Source of the DNA: Mesorhizobium sp.
GTDB lineage: Bacteria > Pseudomonadota > Alphaproteobacteria > Rhizobiales > Rhizobiaceae
Length of the DNA: 64,000 bases
NCBI RefSeq assembly: GCF_024710845.1
Contig: NZ_JANJTZ010000010.1
Span: 49,367-113,366 of the forward strand
Direction of reading: 5' to 3'
The position numbers and the translations under genes are program-made. Positions 25,671 through 34,759 of this stretch are shown in pieces; the first letter of the stretch is position 1; every line of letters begins with the position of its first letter. A model generated the notes under the pieces. That model was not told where the DNA came from. It searched no databases and was given only the letters and a program-made list of their open reading frames with translations.

Positions 25671-26912
25671 TCAGCGCTTCACGTAGAGGTGGAAGCCGCC
25701 ATAGATCGCCGAGCGGTCGCGGGCGGAGAGGTCGCGTGACTGTTCCTCCCGATAATCCCACCGGTCCAGGAGTGCGGGGGAGACGCGGCCGGGCAAAAGG
25801 CTCGGCGCGGCGGCGGTGCGGAAGATGACGCGGCCGCCGGGAGCCGCGGTGCGGGTGATCTCGCTCCACAGGCCGTTCAACTGCGCGTCGGTCATCCAGT
25901 CCTGGGCGTCGAGCAGGATGAAGCGGTCGACGCTGGCGGCTGGCTTGCCGGCCAGGAGTTCGACGTAGTTGGCATGATGGACCGCGACGCGGTCGGCATT
26001 GGCTCGGATCGCGGGGAAATGCTCGCGGTCGAGATAGCGGGGCAGGGCGGCCTCGCCGGACGAGGGATAGCGGCGGGCGAAGGCCTGCCAGGCGAAGTAG
26101 TTGTCGGCGAGCGGGAAATGGCAGGCAAGTTTCTCGAGCCGGTCGCGCAGAACGCCGGCCATGCCGTCATTGCCCGCGGTGACGAGCGCATCGTATTGCG
26201 CGGGCGGGATTCCGAGGCCGAAGAGCGAGGCTTTTCGCGCCGTCGCCATGCGGATGAAGCGGCGGTCAAACAGCGGCGCGAGTTGTTCGCGGAAGAAGCG
26301 GCGCTGGTCGCCGATGGTCTTGGCCTGCATGATTTCCGCCGGATCGACGCCGTGCAGCTTGGCCAAACGATGACCGAGCGCGATGCAGAAGCCGAGCAAG
26401 CCGGTCTGGTAGAAGTTGCGGTCGAAGACGGAGATGCGGCGGCGGCCGAGGATATCGCGCTTCTCCCAATAGACGCGGCTCGTCGCGTCGAGATGCGGCG
26501 CGATGAAGCGGTCATAGGCCAACGCATTGTGGCGGGTGCCGGATGTTCCGAAGAAGCGGACGAAATCCTGCTGGCCCGGCAGGTGGCGTGCGGCGGCGAG
26601 CTTCAACCGGTTCAGCGCGACGTGGGCAGCGTTGAGGTCGACCACGTCGATATGGGCGGGCGAGGCGGTGAGATAGGCGAGCATGTTGCAGCCGCCCGAG
26701 GCGATGGTCACGACGCGGTGGCCTTCGCCGAGCTCCATCGCCTCCATGTCAATCTCCGGGTCTTCCCAGATCTGCGGGTAGACAAGCCCGGAAAAGAGCA
26801 GCGCAAACAGGCGTTCGGACAGGCCGTCCTTGCTCAGCGCCTTGTGCTGGTAGACGGCGCGGCCGACATGGCGGCGCGTGGCGACGCCGGAGCCTGCGGA
26901 AATGTCGGTCAT
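25671..26912 (-). CDS. btaA: SAM:diacylglycerol 3-amino-3-carboxypropyltransferase BtaA
   Basis: 413 residues, matching the usual length of bacterial BtaA. Recognised by SERLFALLFSGLVYPQIWEDP, VVTIASGGCNMLAYL (SAM-binding), DVVDLNAAHVAL and FRTAAAPSLLPGR. It transfers the aminocarboxypropyl group of SAM to diacylglycerol, the first step of DGTS synthesis. The upstream region carries four Pho-box half-sites, so expression under phosphate starvation is expected. Confidence 0.93.
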   Translation of the reverse strand: MTDISAGSGVATRRHVGRAVYQHKALSKDGLSERLFALLFSGLVYPQIWEDPEIDMEAMELGEGHRVVTIASGGCNMLAYLTASPAHIDVVDLNAAHVALNRLKLAAARHLPGQQDFVRFFGTSGTRHNALAYDRFIAPHLDATSRVYWEKRDILGRRRISVFDRNFYQTGLLGFCIALGHRLAKLHGVDPAEIMQAKTIGDQRRFFREQLAPLFDRRFIRMATARKASLFGLGIPPAQYDALVTAGNDGMAGVLRDRLEKLACHFPLADNYFAWQAFARRYPSSGEAALPRYLDREHFPAIRANADRVAVHHANYVELLAGKPAASVDRFILLDAQDWMTDAQLNGLWSEITRTAAPGGRVIFRTAAAPSLLPGRVSPALLDRWDYREEQSRDLSARDRSAIYGGFHLYVKR

Positions 26913-26957
26913 GGCGCGAATCCCCCGTGAGCGGTTGAACCTGCCTATGAAGGTCGG

Positions 26958-26997
26958 ATGACGGGCGGTTGACGCGTCGATGACGCGTCGATGACGG
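26958..26997 (-). promoter_or_regulatory. Four tandem PhoB-box half-sites upstream of btaA
   Basis: Reading the minus strand, CCGTCAT (26997-26991), GCGTCAT (26986-26980), GCGTCAA (26975-26969) and CCGTCAT (26964-26958) recur with an exact 11-bp period. The Pho-box consensus is CTGTCAT repeats with 4-bp spacers, also 11 bp. The array ends 46 bp before the btaA start codon. PhoB-dependent control of btaA is established in Sinorhizobium meliloti. Confidence 0.75.
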
Positions 26998-27036
26998 TTC
27001 GATCCGGAAAAGGGGCACTTGACGATAGCCTATCTC

Positions 27037-27060
27037 TTATATAACAATATTATTATATAA
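27037..27060. promoter_or_regulatory. Inverted repeat operator and promoter of the ArsR-SRPBCC operon
   Basis: TTATATAA (27037-27044) and TTATATAA (27053-27060) flank an 8-bp centre, forming a symmetric A/T block directly before the Shine-Dalgarno AGGAGG. TTGACG (27019-27024) with TATAAC (27040-27045) or TAACAA (27042-27047) can serve as a promoter whose -10 lies in the repeat. The layout fits autorepression by the ArsR protein encoded immediately downstream. Confidence 0.6.
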
Positions 27061-27074
27061 AGGAGGCTTTAGAG

Positions 27075-27410
27075 ATGCGTGATCTTGATGCCGGCTTTGC
27101 CGCGTTGGCGGATCCGACCCGGCGGGCGATCCTCGCCCGGCTGGCTTCGGGTGAGGCGACGGTGATGGAACTGGCGAAACCGTTTGCGATGAGCCAGCCG
27201 GCCGTCTCGCGGCACATCAAGGTGCTGGAGGATGCGGGACTGGTGGTTCGCCGGGCCGAGGGCACAAGGCGGCATCTGAGCATCGCCCCCCAGGCGATCG
27301 ACGACCTCGACCGCTGGCTGATCTCGCTACGCGACACGCTTGCCCGAAACTACCAGCGGCTGGACCAGCTACTTGCAACGATGGACGATGAAGGAAAGGA
27401 AGAGACATGA
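27075..27410 (+). CDS. ArsR-family transcriptional regulator
   Basis: 111 residues, single winged-helix domain: FAALADPTRRAILARL, the recognition helix around SQPAVSRHIKVLEDAGL and the wing VRRAEGTRRHLSI. No cysteine metal site is visible, so it belongs to the non-metal subgroup usually paired with SRPBCC (AHSA1) proteins. It overlaps the SRPBCC gene by 4 bp and most likely represses its own operon through the inverted repeat just upstream. Confidence 0.9.
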   Translation: MRDLDAGFAALADPTRRAILARLASGEATVMELAKPFAMSQPAVSRHIKVLEDAGLVVRRAEGTRRHLSIAPQAIDDLDRWLISLRDTLARNYQRLDQLLATMDDEGKEET

Positions 27411-27892
27411 GCAGGCTGACCCTCAAGACCGAAGGCGACACCCATGTCGTCGTCACCCGCCGCTTTGCGGCGTTGCCCAAAGCCGTGTTCCGGGCTCACA
27501 CGGAGGCCGGGTTGATGCAGAAATGGATGCTCGGCCCAGAGGGCTGGACGATGCCGGTCTGCATCAGCGAGCCGAAGCCGGGCGGGAAAATCCGCTGCGA
27601 ATGGACCGACGGCAAGGGCGGCGATTTCCACCTGACCGGCGAGTATATCGCGGTCGAGCCCTACAGCCGCACCGTGCATGTCGAGCGGATGTTCCTGCCC
27701 GATCCGACGCCTGACAACCATGTCGAGACGCGTTTCCAGGCAGAAGGCGACGGGACGCTGCTGACGATGCGCATGACGCTGCCGAATGCCGACGCCCGCG
27801 CCATGATGCTGTCGACCGGCATGGAAGAGGGCATGGAGGCGAGCTACGCGCGGATGGAGGAGATGATGGGCAGCGGCCAACTGGCGGCATAG
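27407..27892 (+). CDS. SRPBCC/AHSA1-type START-like domain protein
   Basis: 161 residues. The N-terminal VVVTRRFAALPKAVFRAHTEAGLMQKWMLGPEGW, the central GEYIAVEPYSRTVHVERM and the C-terminal SYARMEEMM are typical of the Activator_of_Hsp90_ATPase/YndB-like family, a hydrophobic-cavity fold that binds lipophilic ligands. ArsR-AHSA1 pairs are widespread, and the ligand is generally unknown. ATGA overlap with the regulator. Confidence 0.88.
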   Translation: MSRLTLKTEGDTHVVVTRRFAALPKAVFRAHTEAGLMQKWMLGPEGWTMPVCISEPKPGGKIRCEWTDGKGGDFHLTGEYIAVEPYSRTVHVERMFLPDPTPDNHVETRFQAEGDGTLLTMRMTLPNADARAMMLSTGMEEGMEASYARMEEMMGSGQLAA

Positions 27893-27962
27893 GACGACCC
27901 GCCGGGCGGGTTGCACATCGATCCCGCGTCGATCATCCTGCAGGCTCAGACCTGGAGGAAAA

Positions 27963-28352
27963 ATGGCTCGACGCGACTTCGACCCCGCGACCGTCACCCC
28001 CGATGGCCGCCCGCCCGCCAAGGCGCAGCTGTTCGACGGCACGATGGTCGGTCCCTATCGTGGTTCGGTGAACGGCGAGGCCCTCGGCACGGGAGTGACC
28101 GTGCTGACCTACGGCAATGACGAGCCGGGCCTCGGCCCTGTCCTCCACGTCCACCCCTATGACGAGGTGTTCGTGATCACGCAGGGCCGTGCACGCTTCT
28201 TCGTCGGCGACGAGGTGATCGATGCCGAGGCGGGCGAGACGGTCCTCGGGCCCGCCGGTTTGCCGCACCGCTTCGTCAATCTCGGCCCCGGGCGGCTGCA
28301 GACGATCGACATCCATCACTCGCCGAGGTGGATCCAGACGAATCTGGAGTAG
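27963..28352 (+). CDS. Cupin-domain protein
   Basis: 129 residues, one cupin barrel. Motif 1 GPVLHVHPYDEVFVITQGRA provides two histidines and a glutamate; motif 2 AGLPHRFVNLG provides another histidine, so a metal site is likely. The function is unknown; small cupins may be dioxygenases, isomerases or sensors. Preceded by TGGAGG. It lies 70 bp after the SRPBCC gene and could be in the same transcript. Confidence 0.85.
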   Translation: MARRDFDPATVTPDGRPPAKAQLFDGTMVGPYRGSVNGEALGTGVTVLTYGNDEPGLGPVLHVHPYDEVFVITQGRARFFVGDEVIDAEAGETVLGPAGLPHRFVNLGPGRLQTIDIHHSPRWIQTNLE

Positions 28353-28358
28353 GGGCGA

Positions 28359-31300
28359 TCAGGCTGCCCCAAATCCCCCCGGCGTCGGTGTCGTGACGAT
28401 AACGGCCTCGCCGGCTTCCAGCACTGTCTGGTCGCAGGCGCGCAGCGTTTCGACGTGGCCGTCGAGGCGGCGCACCTGGGTCAGGCCGACCTGGCCGTCG
28501 CCGCCGCCAGCTACGCCGCGCGGCGGCGCACCACGATGCGAGGACAAGATCGCGCATTCCATCTTCTCCAGGAAGCGGACGGTGCGCCTGGTGCCGTCGC
28601 CGGCGTTCCACTTGCCCTTGCCGCCGGACTCCTTGCGGATGTGGAAATCCTCCAGCAGGACCGGGAAGCGCAGTTCGAGGATTTCGGGGTCGGTCAGTCG
28701 CGAGTTGGTCATGTGGGTGTGGACGCCCGACGTGCCGTGGAAGCCGGTGCCGTCGTTGAAGCGCCCGGCGGGCGAGCCCGAGCAGATCGTCTCGTAATAC
28801 TGGTAGGTGGCGTTGCCGTAGGTCAGGTTGTTCATCGTGCCCTGCGCGTTGGCGAGCGCGCCCATGGCGCCGAACATCGCGTTGGTGACGTGCTGCGAGG
28901 TCTCGACATTGCCGGCGACGACGGCGGCCGGATAGGTCGGGCGCAGCATGCAGCCTTCCGGAATGACGATGTGGATTGGCCGCAAACAGCCGGCATTCAT
29001 CGGGATGTTGGCCTCAACCATGACGCGGAAGGCGTAGAGCACGGCAGCGCGCGCGACCGGTTCGGGCGCGTTGAAGTTGTTCTTCATCACCGGGGATGTG
29101 CCGGTGAAGTCGACCGTCGCCTCGCGCTTGTCGCGGTCAACCGTGATCCTGACCTTGATCGTTTGGCCGGTGTCGGTGGGATAGTCGTAGGTCGATTCTT
29201 CGGGCAGGGAGAGCAACACACGGCGCACGCTCTCGGCGGCGTTGTCCTGCACGTGGCCCATATAGGCCTCGACGACGTCCAGCCCGAAATGCTCGACCAT
29301 CTTGCGCAACTCCGCCACGCCCTTCTCGTTGGCGGCGATCTGAGCCTTCAGGTCGGCAATGTTCTGGTGCGGGTTGCGGGCCGGGTAGGGGTGGTCGGTG
29401 AGGAGCGTATGGAGCTCGCTCTCCATGAAACGGCCCTTGTCGACGATGCGGAAATTGTCGAACAGCACGCCTTCCTCGTCGACGGTGGTGGCGAGCGGCG
29501 TCATCGAGCCGGGGGCGGTGCCGCCGACGTCGGCATGGTGGCCCCGCGATGCGGTGTAAAACAGGATCTCGCGCTCGTCGTCGCTGAAGACCGGCGTCAC
29601 GACCGTGATGTCGGGCAAGTGGGTGCCGCCATTGTAGGGTGCGTTCAGCGCGAAGACGTCGCCCGGATGGATGTCGCCTGCGTTCAGGCGGATGATCGTC
29701 TCGACGGAGCGATCCATCGAGCCGAGATGCACCGGCATGTGCGGCGCGTTGGCGACGAGCGCGCCAGTGCGGTCGAAGACGGCGCAGGAGAAGTCGAGCC
29801 GTTCCTTGATGTTGACCGAATAGGCCGTGTTCTGCAGCGTCACACCCATTTGCTCGGCGATCGCCATGAAGAGGTTGTTGAACACTTCCAGCATGACCGG
29901 ATCGGCTTCGGTGCCGAGGGCCGCCAGCCGCTGCTTCTTCGCCACGCGGCGCATCAGGACGTGGTCGCGCGCGGTGATCTCGGCCTGCCAGCCCCGCTCG
30001 ACGACGATCGTCTGGTGGCTCTCGATGATCAGGGCCGGGCCAGACACTTTCTGCCCGGGCATCAGGTCGGCGCGCAGATGGATGCCCGCCTCGCGCCATT
30101 CGCCGTCGGCGAAGATGCGGCGGGTCTGCGAAGCGGCCGCTCGCGTCTCGACCGTCGGCCGGGTGGTCTCGTCGCGGCCGGCGGAGCGGCCGTCATGGCC
30201 TTGCAGGTCGATTGATTCCACGATCATCGGCTTGTTGTCGTAGACGAAGCCGAACTGCGCCTTGTGGGCCGTCTCGAACTCGCGTCGGGCGACGTCGAGC
30301 GAACGCCCCGTGAAATTGACCGGCAGCGATGTGTCGGTGCCGTCGTAGCGGATCATCAGAACCGGCCGCCAGGACACGGCATCGTCCGGGACTCCCTGGG
30401 CGGCGAGTTCCTCGAACACCCTCTGGCGCAGCGTCTCGATTAGCACGTTGATCTCGGCGACGGATTCATCGGCCAGCGGCCTGATCAGCGCCTGCTGGCG
30501 CGAGGCCGACACCGAGGCGAGACCGATGCCATAGGCGGAGAGCAGGCCGGAGAAGGGGTGCACCAGCACCCATTCCATGCCGAGCGCGTCGGCGACGAGG
30601 CATGCGTGCTGGCCGCCAGCGCCACCGAAGCAGTTGAGCAGGTATTCGGTGACGTCGTAGCCGCGCTGGACCGAGATCTTCTTGATCGCGTTGGCCATGT
30701 TCTCGACCGCGATGGTGACGAAGCCGTCGGCTACCGCCTCCGGCGTTCGGCCGTCGCCGATCTGCGCGGCAAGCTCGGCGAAGCGAGCGCGTACCACCTC
30801 GGCGTCCAGCGGCTGGTCCTGGCCGGGCCCGAAGATCGCGGGGAAAAAATCCGGCTGCAGCTTGCCCAGCATGACGTTGGCATCGGTGACGGCGAGCGGC
30901 CCGCCGCGGCGGTAGCAGGCGGGGCCGGGATTGGCGCCGGCCGAGTCCGGGCCGGCCTGGAAGCGGCCGTCGGCATAGTGCAGGATCGAGCCGCCGCCGG
31001 CGGCGACCGTGTGGATGCGCATCATCGGCGCACGGACGCGGACGCCCGCCACCTCGGTGTCGAAGGCGCGCTCGTATTCGCCGTCGTAGTGGGCGACGTC
31101 GGTCGAGGTGCCGCCCATGTCGAAGCCGATGACCTTGCCGAAGCCGGCGAGGTTCGCGGTTTCGACCATGCCGACGACGCCGCCGGCCGGCCCGGACAGG
31201 AGCGCGTCCTTGCCCTGGAACATGTCGGCGGCGGTGAGCCCGCCCGACGACATCATGAACATGAGGCGGGGGCCATTATCGGCGTCCTTCACTCCCAGTT

Positions 31301-31985
31301 CCCTCGCGACGCGCTGCACGTAGCGCGACAGGATCGGCGACAAGTAGGCGTCGACGACCGTCGTGTCGCCGCGCCCGACCAGCTTGATCAGCGGCGAGAC
31401 CTTGTGGCTGACGGAGATCTGGCCGAAACCGACCTCGCGGCAGAGCGCCTCGGCCTTGCCCTCGTGGTCCGGATGCTTCCAGGCGTGCATGAAGACGATC
31501 GCGACGGCATCAATGCCGTCGGCCTTCGCGGCCGCGATCTCGTCTTTAACAGCGTCGAGGTCGAGCGCGGTCTCGAGCGTGCCATCGACGCGAACGCGCT
31601 CCGGCACTTCGATGACGCGCTCGTAGAGCTGCTCGGGCAGGATGATCTGTTTGGCGAAAATATCGGGACGGGCCTGGTAGGCGATGCGCAGCGCGTCGCG
31701 GAAGCCTTTGGTGATCAGCAGCAGGACGCGGTCACCCTTGCGCTCGAGCAGCGCATTGGTGGCGACCGTCGTGCCCATCTTCACGTCGCCGACGAGGCCG
31801 GCGGGGATCGCCTCTCCCGGCTTCAGGCCGAGCAGGTCGCGGATGCCTTGTACCGCGGCATCCCTGTAGGCCTCGGGGTTCTCGGAGAGAAGTTTGCGCG
31901 GATGCAGCGACCCGTCCGGCGCGCGGCCGATGACGTCGGTGAACGTACCGCCGCGGTCGATCCAGAAATCCCAGCTCTTCTGCAT
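28359..31985 (-). CDS. 5-oxoprolinase (fused hydantoinase A/B, ATP-dependent)
   Basis: 1208 residues. The N-terminal hydantoinase A half (about 1-690) has [11 protein letters not shown] at the start and [17 protein letters not shown]; the C-terminal hydantoinase B half (from about 695) begins [17 protein letters not shown]. The fused order and length match eukaryotic-type OPLAH, which opens 5-oxoproline to glutamate with ATP; hydantoin substrates are an alternative. ATG 31985 is preferred over 31991 and 32012 because GAGGA lies 9 bp upstream. A divergent MarR gene sits next to it. Confidence 0.9.
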   Translation of the reverse strand: MQKSWDFWIDRGGTFTDVIGRAPDGSLHPRKLLSENPEAYRDAAVQGIRDLLGLKPGEAIPAGLVGDVKMGTTVATNALLERKGDRVLLLITKGFRDALRIAYQARPDIFAKQIILPEQLYERVIEVPERVRVDGTLETALDLDAVKDEIAAAKADGIDAVAIVFMHAWKHPDHEGKAEALCREVGFGQISVSHKVSPLIKLVGRGDTTVVDAYLSPILSRYVQRVARELGVKDADNGPRLMFMMSSGGLTAADMFQGKDALLSGPAGGVVGMVETANLAGFGKVIGFDMGGTSTDVAHYDGEYERAFDTEVAGVRVRAPMMRIHTVAAGGGSILHYADGRFQAGPDSAGANPGPACYRRGGPLAVTDANVMLGKLQPDFFPAIFGPGQDQPLDAEVVRARFAELAAQIGDGRTPEAVADGFVTIAVENMANAIKKISVQRGYDVTEYLLNCFGGAGGQHACLVADALGMEWVLVHPFSGLLSAYGIGLASVSASRQQALIRPLADESVAEINVLIETLRQRVFEELAAQGVPDDAVSWRPVLMIRYDGTDTSLPVNFTGRSLDVARREFETAHKAQFGFVYDNKPMIVESIDLQGHDGRSAGRDETTRPTVETRAAASQTRRIFADGEWREAGIHLRADLMPGQKVSGPALIIESHQTIVVERGWQAEITARDHVLMRRVAKKQRLAALGTEADPVMLEVFNNLFMAIAEQMGVTLQNTAYSVNIKERLDFSCAVFDRTGALVANAPHMPVHLGSMDRSVETIIRLNAGDIHPGDVFALNAPYNGGTHLPDITVVTPVFSDDEREILFYTASRGHHADVGGTAPGSMTPLATTVDEEGVLFDNFRIVDKGRFMESELHTLLTDHPYPARNPHQNIADLKAQIAANEKGVAELRKMVEHFGLDVVEAYMGHVQDNAAESVRRVLLSLPEESTYDYPTDTGQTIKVRITVDRDKREATVDFTGTSPVMKNNFNAPEPVARAAVLYAFRVMVEANIPMNAGCLRPIHIVIPEGCMLRPTYPAAVVAGNVETSQHVTNAMFGAMGALANAQGTMNNLTYGNATYQYYETICSGSPAGRFNDGTGFHGTSGVHTHMTNSRLTDPEILELRFPVLLEDFHIRKESGGKGKWNAGDGTRRTVRFLEKMECAILSSHRGAPPRGVAGGGDGQVGLTQVRRLDGHVETLRACDQTVLEAGEAVIVTTPTPGGFGAA

Positions 31986-32045
31986 GGCCATATTCCTCGC
32001 TGCGCTTGTCATTCCAATACAACAGGAATATCGTCACGTCATCGA

Positions 32046-32063
32046 CAATTTATCGATATATTG
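32046..32063. promoter_or_regulatory. Palindrome between 5-oxoprolinase and MarR genes
   Basis: CAATTTATCGATATATTG is symmetric at 16 of 18 positions around TATCGATA. Weaker symmetry extends outward (CGTCATCGACAAT against ATTGTGATTGACG). It sits in the 95-bp divergent region, the expected place for an autoregulatory MarR operator controlling both genes. Confidence 0.55.
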
Positions 32064-32080
32064 TGATTGACGAGGCTCGC

Positions 32081-32596
32081 ATGTCCAGTTCCAAAGTCGG
32101 TCCGGTGGTGTCGGCAGCGCACCTCGCCGATGGCGCCCTGCCGCCGCTGTCCGAGGTCGAGTTTGCGCTTACCATCGTCTCCAATGCGTTCCAGCGCTGG
32201 ACCGTGCGCGGCATGGCGGCTGCCGGGCTGCCCGGCCTGACGCCGGTCGAGGTGTTGATCCTGCATGCCGTCAACCATCGCGGCCGGGAAAAGACGCTCG
32301 CCGATCTCTGCATGATGTTCAACATCGAGGACACGCACATCGTCGCCTATGCCCTGAAGAAGCTGCAGGGACTTGGGCTCGTGACAGGCGGCAAGCGCGG
32401 CAAGGAAAAGACCGCACGCGTCACCGACGAGGGGGCGGCGGCGTGCAAGCGGTATCGCGATGTGCGCGAGGCGCTGCTGGTGGACAGCGTCAAGCGTCTG
32501 AATTTCGGCGAGGCCGAACTGAGCGGGATCGCCGCGCTGATGCGGGCGCTGTCTGGACAGTATGACCAGGCTGCTCGGGCGGCGTCCAGCCTCTGA
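32081..32596 (+). CDS. MarR-family winged-helix regulator
   Basis: 171 residues. The DNA-binding region is around LTPVEVLILHAVNHRG, KTLADLCMMFNIEDTHIVAYALKKLQGLGLV and wing GGKRGKEKTARVT. Resembles the winged-helix DNA-binding group found next to 5-oxoprolinase/hydantoinase genes. ATG 32081 is used since GAGG lies 5 bp upstream; the in-frame extension back to 32006 runs through the palindrome. Likely regulates the divergent oxoprolinase gene. Confidence 0.8.
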   Translation: MSSSKVGPVVSAAHLADGALPPLSEVEFALTIVSNAFQRWTVRGMAAAGLPGLTPVEVLILHAVNHRGREKTLADLCMMFNIEDTHIVAYALKKLQGLGLVTGGKRGKEKTARVTDEGAAACKRYRDVREALLVDSVKRLNFGEAELSGIAALMRALSGQYDQAARAASSL

Positions 32597-32737
32597 CGTG
32601 CCGGAGCAGCCTCTCAACGTTACCGAGAGTCACACAACGTTATGAAACCCCGGCGTACCCCATACATTTACGTCTCGACCGCCCTGAGTACCGGGTGTTC
32701 CACCGAAAGAAAGTGAACTTTCTGAAGGAGACGAAAG

Positions 32738-32956
32738 ATGAGAAAACTGATCCTTGCTTCCGCCGCCGCCGTCGCCCTGTTTGGGGTGGCTGCCTGCAGC
32801 GATACGGACACGAGCACGACGCAGAGCGTCGAGCCTCCGGCCCAGACCACTCCGGCTCCGTCGGATCCCGCTGTGACCCCGGCGCCCCAGGCCCCTGCCG
32901 CGGATGACGGCGCTGCCGAAGAGATGAAGCCGGCGACGCCCGCCCCGAGCGAGTAA
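32738..32956 (+). CDS. Small Pro/Ala/Thr-rich lipoprotein
   Basis: 72 residues. The lipobox GVAAC (C20) follows a short signal peptide; the mature 53 residues are disordered and rich in P, A, T and S (PPAQTTPAPSDPAVTPAPQAP). A strong AAGGAG precedes the ATG, and a hairpin terminator follows, so this is a monocistronic gene. Such lipoproteins are common in Rhizobiales, with no assigned role. Confidence 0.75.
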   Translation: MRKLILASAAAVALFGVAACSDTDTSTTQSVEPPAQTTPAPSDPAVTPAPQAPAADDGAAEEMKPATPAPSE

Positions 32957-32977
32957 TATTGCGGCACACAGACAGAG

Positions 32978-33004
32978 AAAGGCCGGGCATCCGGCCTTTT
33001 TCTT
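32978..33004 (+). terminator. Rho-independent terminator after the small lipoprotein gene
   Basis: AAAGGCCGG (32978-32986), loop GCAT, CCGGCCTTT (32991-32999), then TTCTTT. A 9-bp stem with a T-rich tail. Confidence 0.88.
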
Positions 33005-33097
33005 TGGGCGCTTGCGGGTGCGGCGCGTCGCCGCCCGGGATCCCAAATGTCCGACTACCCTCTCGCACGGCGCGCGGTTTCGTCGTATTGCAGCGCA

Positions 33098-33808
33098 ATG
33101 TCGATGTGGTCGCGCCTTGGCGATTTCGTTTCGCGGGTTTCAAACACTGCCTTTTCGGGGGTGATCGAGGCCTTGCGCACCGTGTTCGAGGGCGATCCCG
33201 CGCTACGCCGCAAGGTCGCCTTCTCCATCGCACTCATCGCGCTTTCGGCCAAGATGGCGAAGGCGGACGGCATCGTCACGCAGGATGAAGTCAGGGCATT
33301 TCAGCAGATCTTCTCCGTGCCGACCGAACAGGTCCGCAACGTCGCCCGGCTCTACGACCTCGCCAAAGGTGACATCGCGGGGTTCGAATCCTACGCCGGG
33401 AGAATGGCCTCGCTCTTCGACGAGGATCCCGAGCGCGCGTCGCTGCTGGAGGACATCCTCGACGGTTTGTTCCATATCGCCAAGGCCGACGGTTTCGTGC
33501 ACGAACGTGAGATCGTCTTTCTGCGGCGGACGGCAGAGATATTCGCTTTCGAGGAGCGCGAGTTCGATCGCATCCTGGCGCGGCACACGCTTTCGGCGGG
33601 CGCCAATCCTTACCGGGTGCTGGGCGTTTCGACATCGGCTTCCCTCGACGAGGTCAAGCGACGCTACCGCAGCCTGGTCTCGCAGAACCATCCGGACCGC
33701 CTGATTGCGCGCGGAATGCCGGAAGAATTCATCGCCATCGCAACGCGGCGGCTTGCCGCGATCAATATCGCCTTCGAAGCGATCGAACAGGCGCTTTTGC
33801 GGGTATGA
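33098..33808 (+). CDS. TerB-DnaJ domain protein (DjlA-like co-chaperone)
   Basis: 236 residues. A TerB-like helical domain (about 40-150, acidic pairs in AKADGIVTQDEV and AKADGFVHEREIVF) is followed by a C-terminal J domain (about 170-236) with the HPD tripeptide in SQNHPDRL. J domains stimulate DnaK ATPase. E. coli DjlA has the same order but an N-terminal membrane segment, which is not evident here. ATG 33098 gives the typical SMWSRLGDFV start; 33047 is an in-frame alternative. It overlaps the amidase gene by 4 bp. Confidence 0.85.
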   Translation: MSMWSRLGDFVSRVSNTAFSGVIEALRTVFEGDPALRRKVAFSIALIALSAKMAKADGIVTQDEVRAFQQIFSVPTEQVRNVARLYDLAKGDIAGFESYAGRMASLFDEDPERASLLEDILDGLFHIAKADGFVHEREIVFLRRTAEIFAFEEREFDRILARHTLSAGANPYRVLGVSTSASLDEVKRRYRSLVSQNHPDRLIARGMPEEFIAIATRRLAAINIAFEAIEQALLRV

Positions 33809-34572
33809 GCGGGTTCACCGCTGATTTTGCCGGCGCCGAGGTCAGGGTTTCTCCGAACTTCGGTCCGCGCCGCGACGTGTCGCGCGCCGACATGATCGTC
33901 CTCCACTATACCGGGATGGAAACCGGCGAGGCCGCCGAGCGGTGGCTTTGCGACCCGACGAGCGAAGTCTCGTGCCACTATCTGGTGCATGAGGACGGCC
34001 GGGTCGTCCAAATGGTCCGCGAGGCCGACAGGGCCTGGCATGCCGGCCGCGGATCGTGGCACGGGGCGAGCGACATCAACTCGCGGTCGATCGGGATAGA
34101 AATCGTCAATCCAGGACCGCTGGCCGGCCATCCGCCCTTTCCCGACGCCCAGATCGAGGCGGTCGCCGCGCTGTGCCTCGATATTTCCTCTCGCCTGGAC
34201 ATCCCGAAAGAGCGAATTCTCGCACATTCCGATGTCGCGCCCGGCCGCAAGGTCGATCCCGGTCCGGCGTTTCCCTGGGAGCAGCTTCATGCGCGCGGGA
34301 TCGGGCATCTGCCAGCGGCGGTGCAGATCCCAGCCGTCGATCCGATCATGCCAGGCGAAGAGGGCGCGCATGTCGAATGTGTTCAGTCGATGCTAAACCT
34401 CTATGGCTACGGGATTGAAATCACAGGACGTTTCGATGCCTGGACACAGACGGTGGTGGAGGCGTTCCAACTCCATTTCCGGCGCCGGAAAGTTGACGGC
34501 GTGGTCGATGCCGAAACGAATGCGCTGCTGACCACGCTGGTTGCCGACCTGCCTGGCCTGCCGCTGGGCTAG
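33805..34572 (+). CDS. N-acetylmuramoyl-L-alanine amidase (AmiD-like) with PG-binding domain
   Basis: 255 residues. Amidase_2 domain: zinc ligand H34 in VLHYTGM, H141 in AHSDVAPGRKVDPG and the nearby acid. C-terminal PG_binding_1 domain (about 185-250, VQSMLNLYGYGIEITGRFD). No signal peptide is visible, so it may act on imported or anhydro-muropeptides like AmpD, or use another route out. ATGA overlap with the J-domain gene shows coupled expression. Confidence 0.9.
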   Translation: MSGFTADFAGAEVRVSPNFGPRRDVSRADMIVLHYTGMETGEAAERWLCDPTSEVSCHYLVHEDGRVVQMVREADRAWHAGRGSWHGASDINSRSIGIEIVNPGPLAGHPPFPDAQIEAVAALCLDISSRLDIPKERILAHSDVAPGRKVDPGPAFPWEQLHARGIGHLPAAVQIPAVDPIMPGEEGAHVECVQSMLNLYGYGIEITGRFDAWTQTVVEAFQLHFRRRKVDGVVDAETNALLTTLVADLPGLPLG

Positions 34573-34759
34573 TTTCGCCGATTTCCGGAAATATTACACT
34601 CTGTATCTAAACGTTATTTTGCAGGTCCCACTCCGAGCACAATGACTTGCGAGATCGGCGCTCGTTCAGCCGTCGATCAGGTGCAGTTTACCTATCGGCA
34701 AGTCCCGCGCCATCGAAGCAAAAATAGCCTTCGATACTGGTAGAAAGAACAATCTTTAC

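Noticed and set aside
33380..33400. GGTTCGAATCC string like a tRNA T-loop
   Set aside because: It lies inside the TerB-DnaJ gene; the flanking bases do not pair as a T stem and no acceptor or anticodon arm is found.
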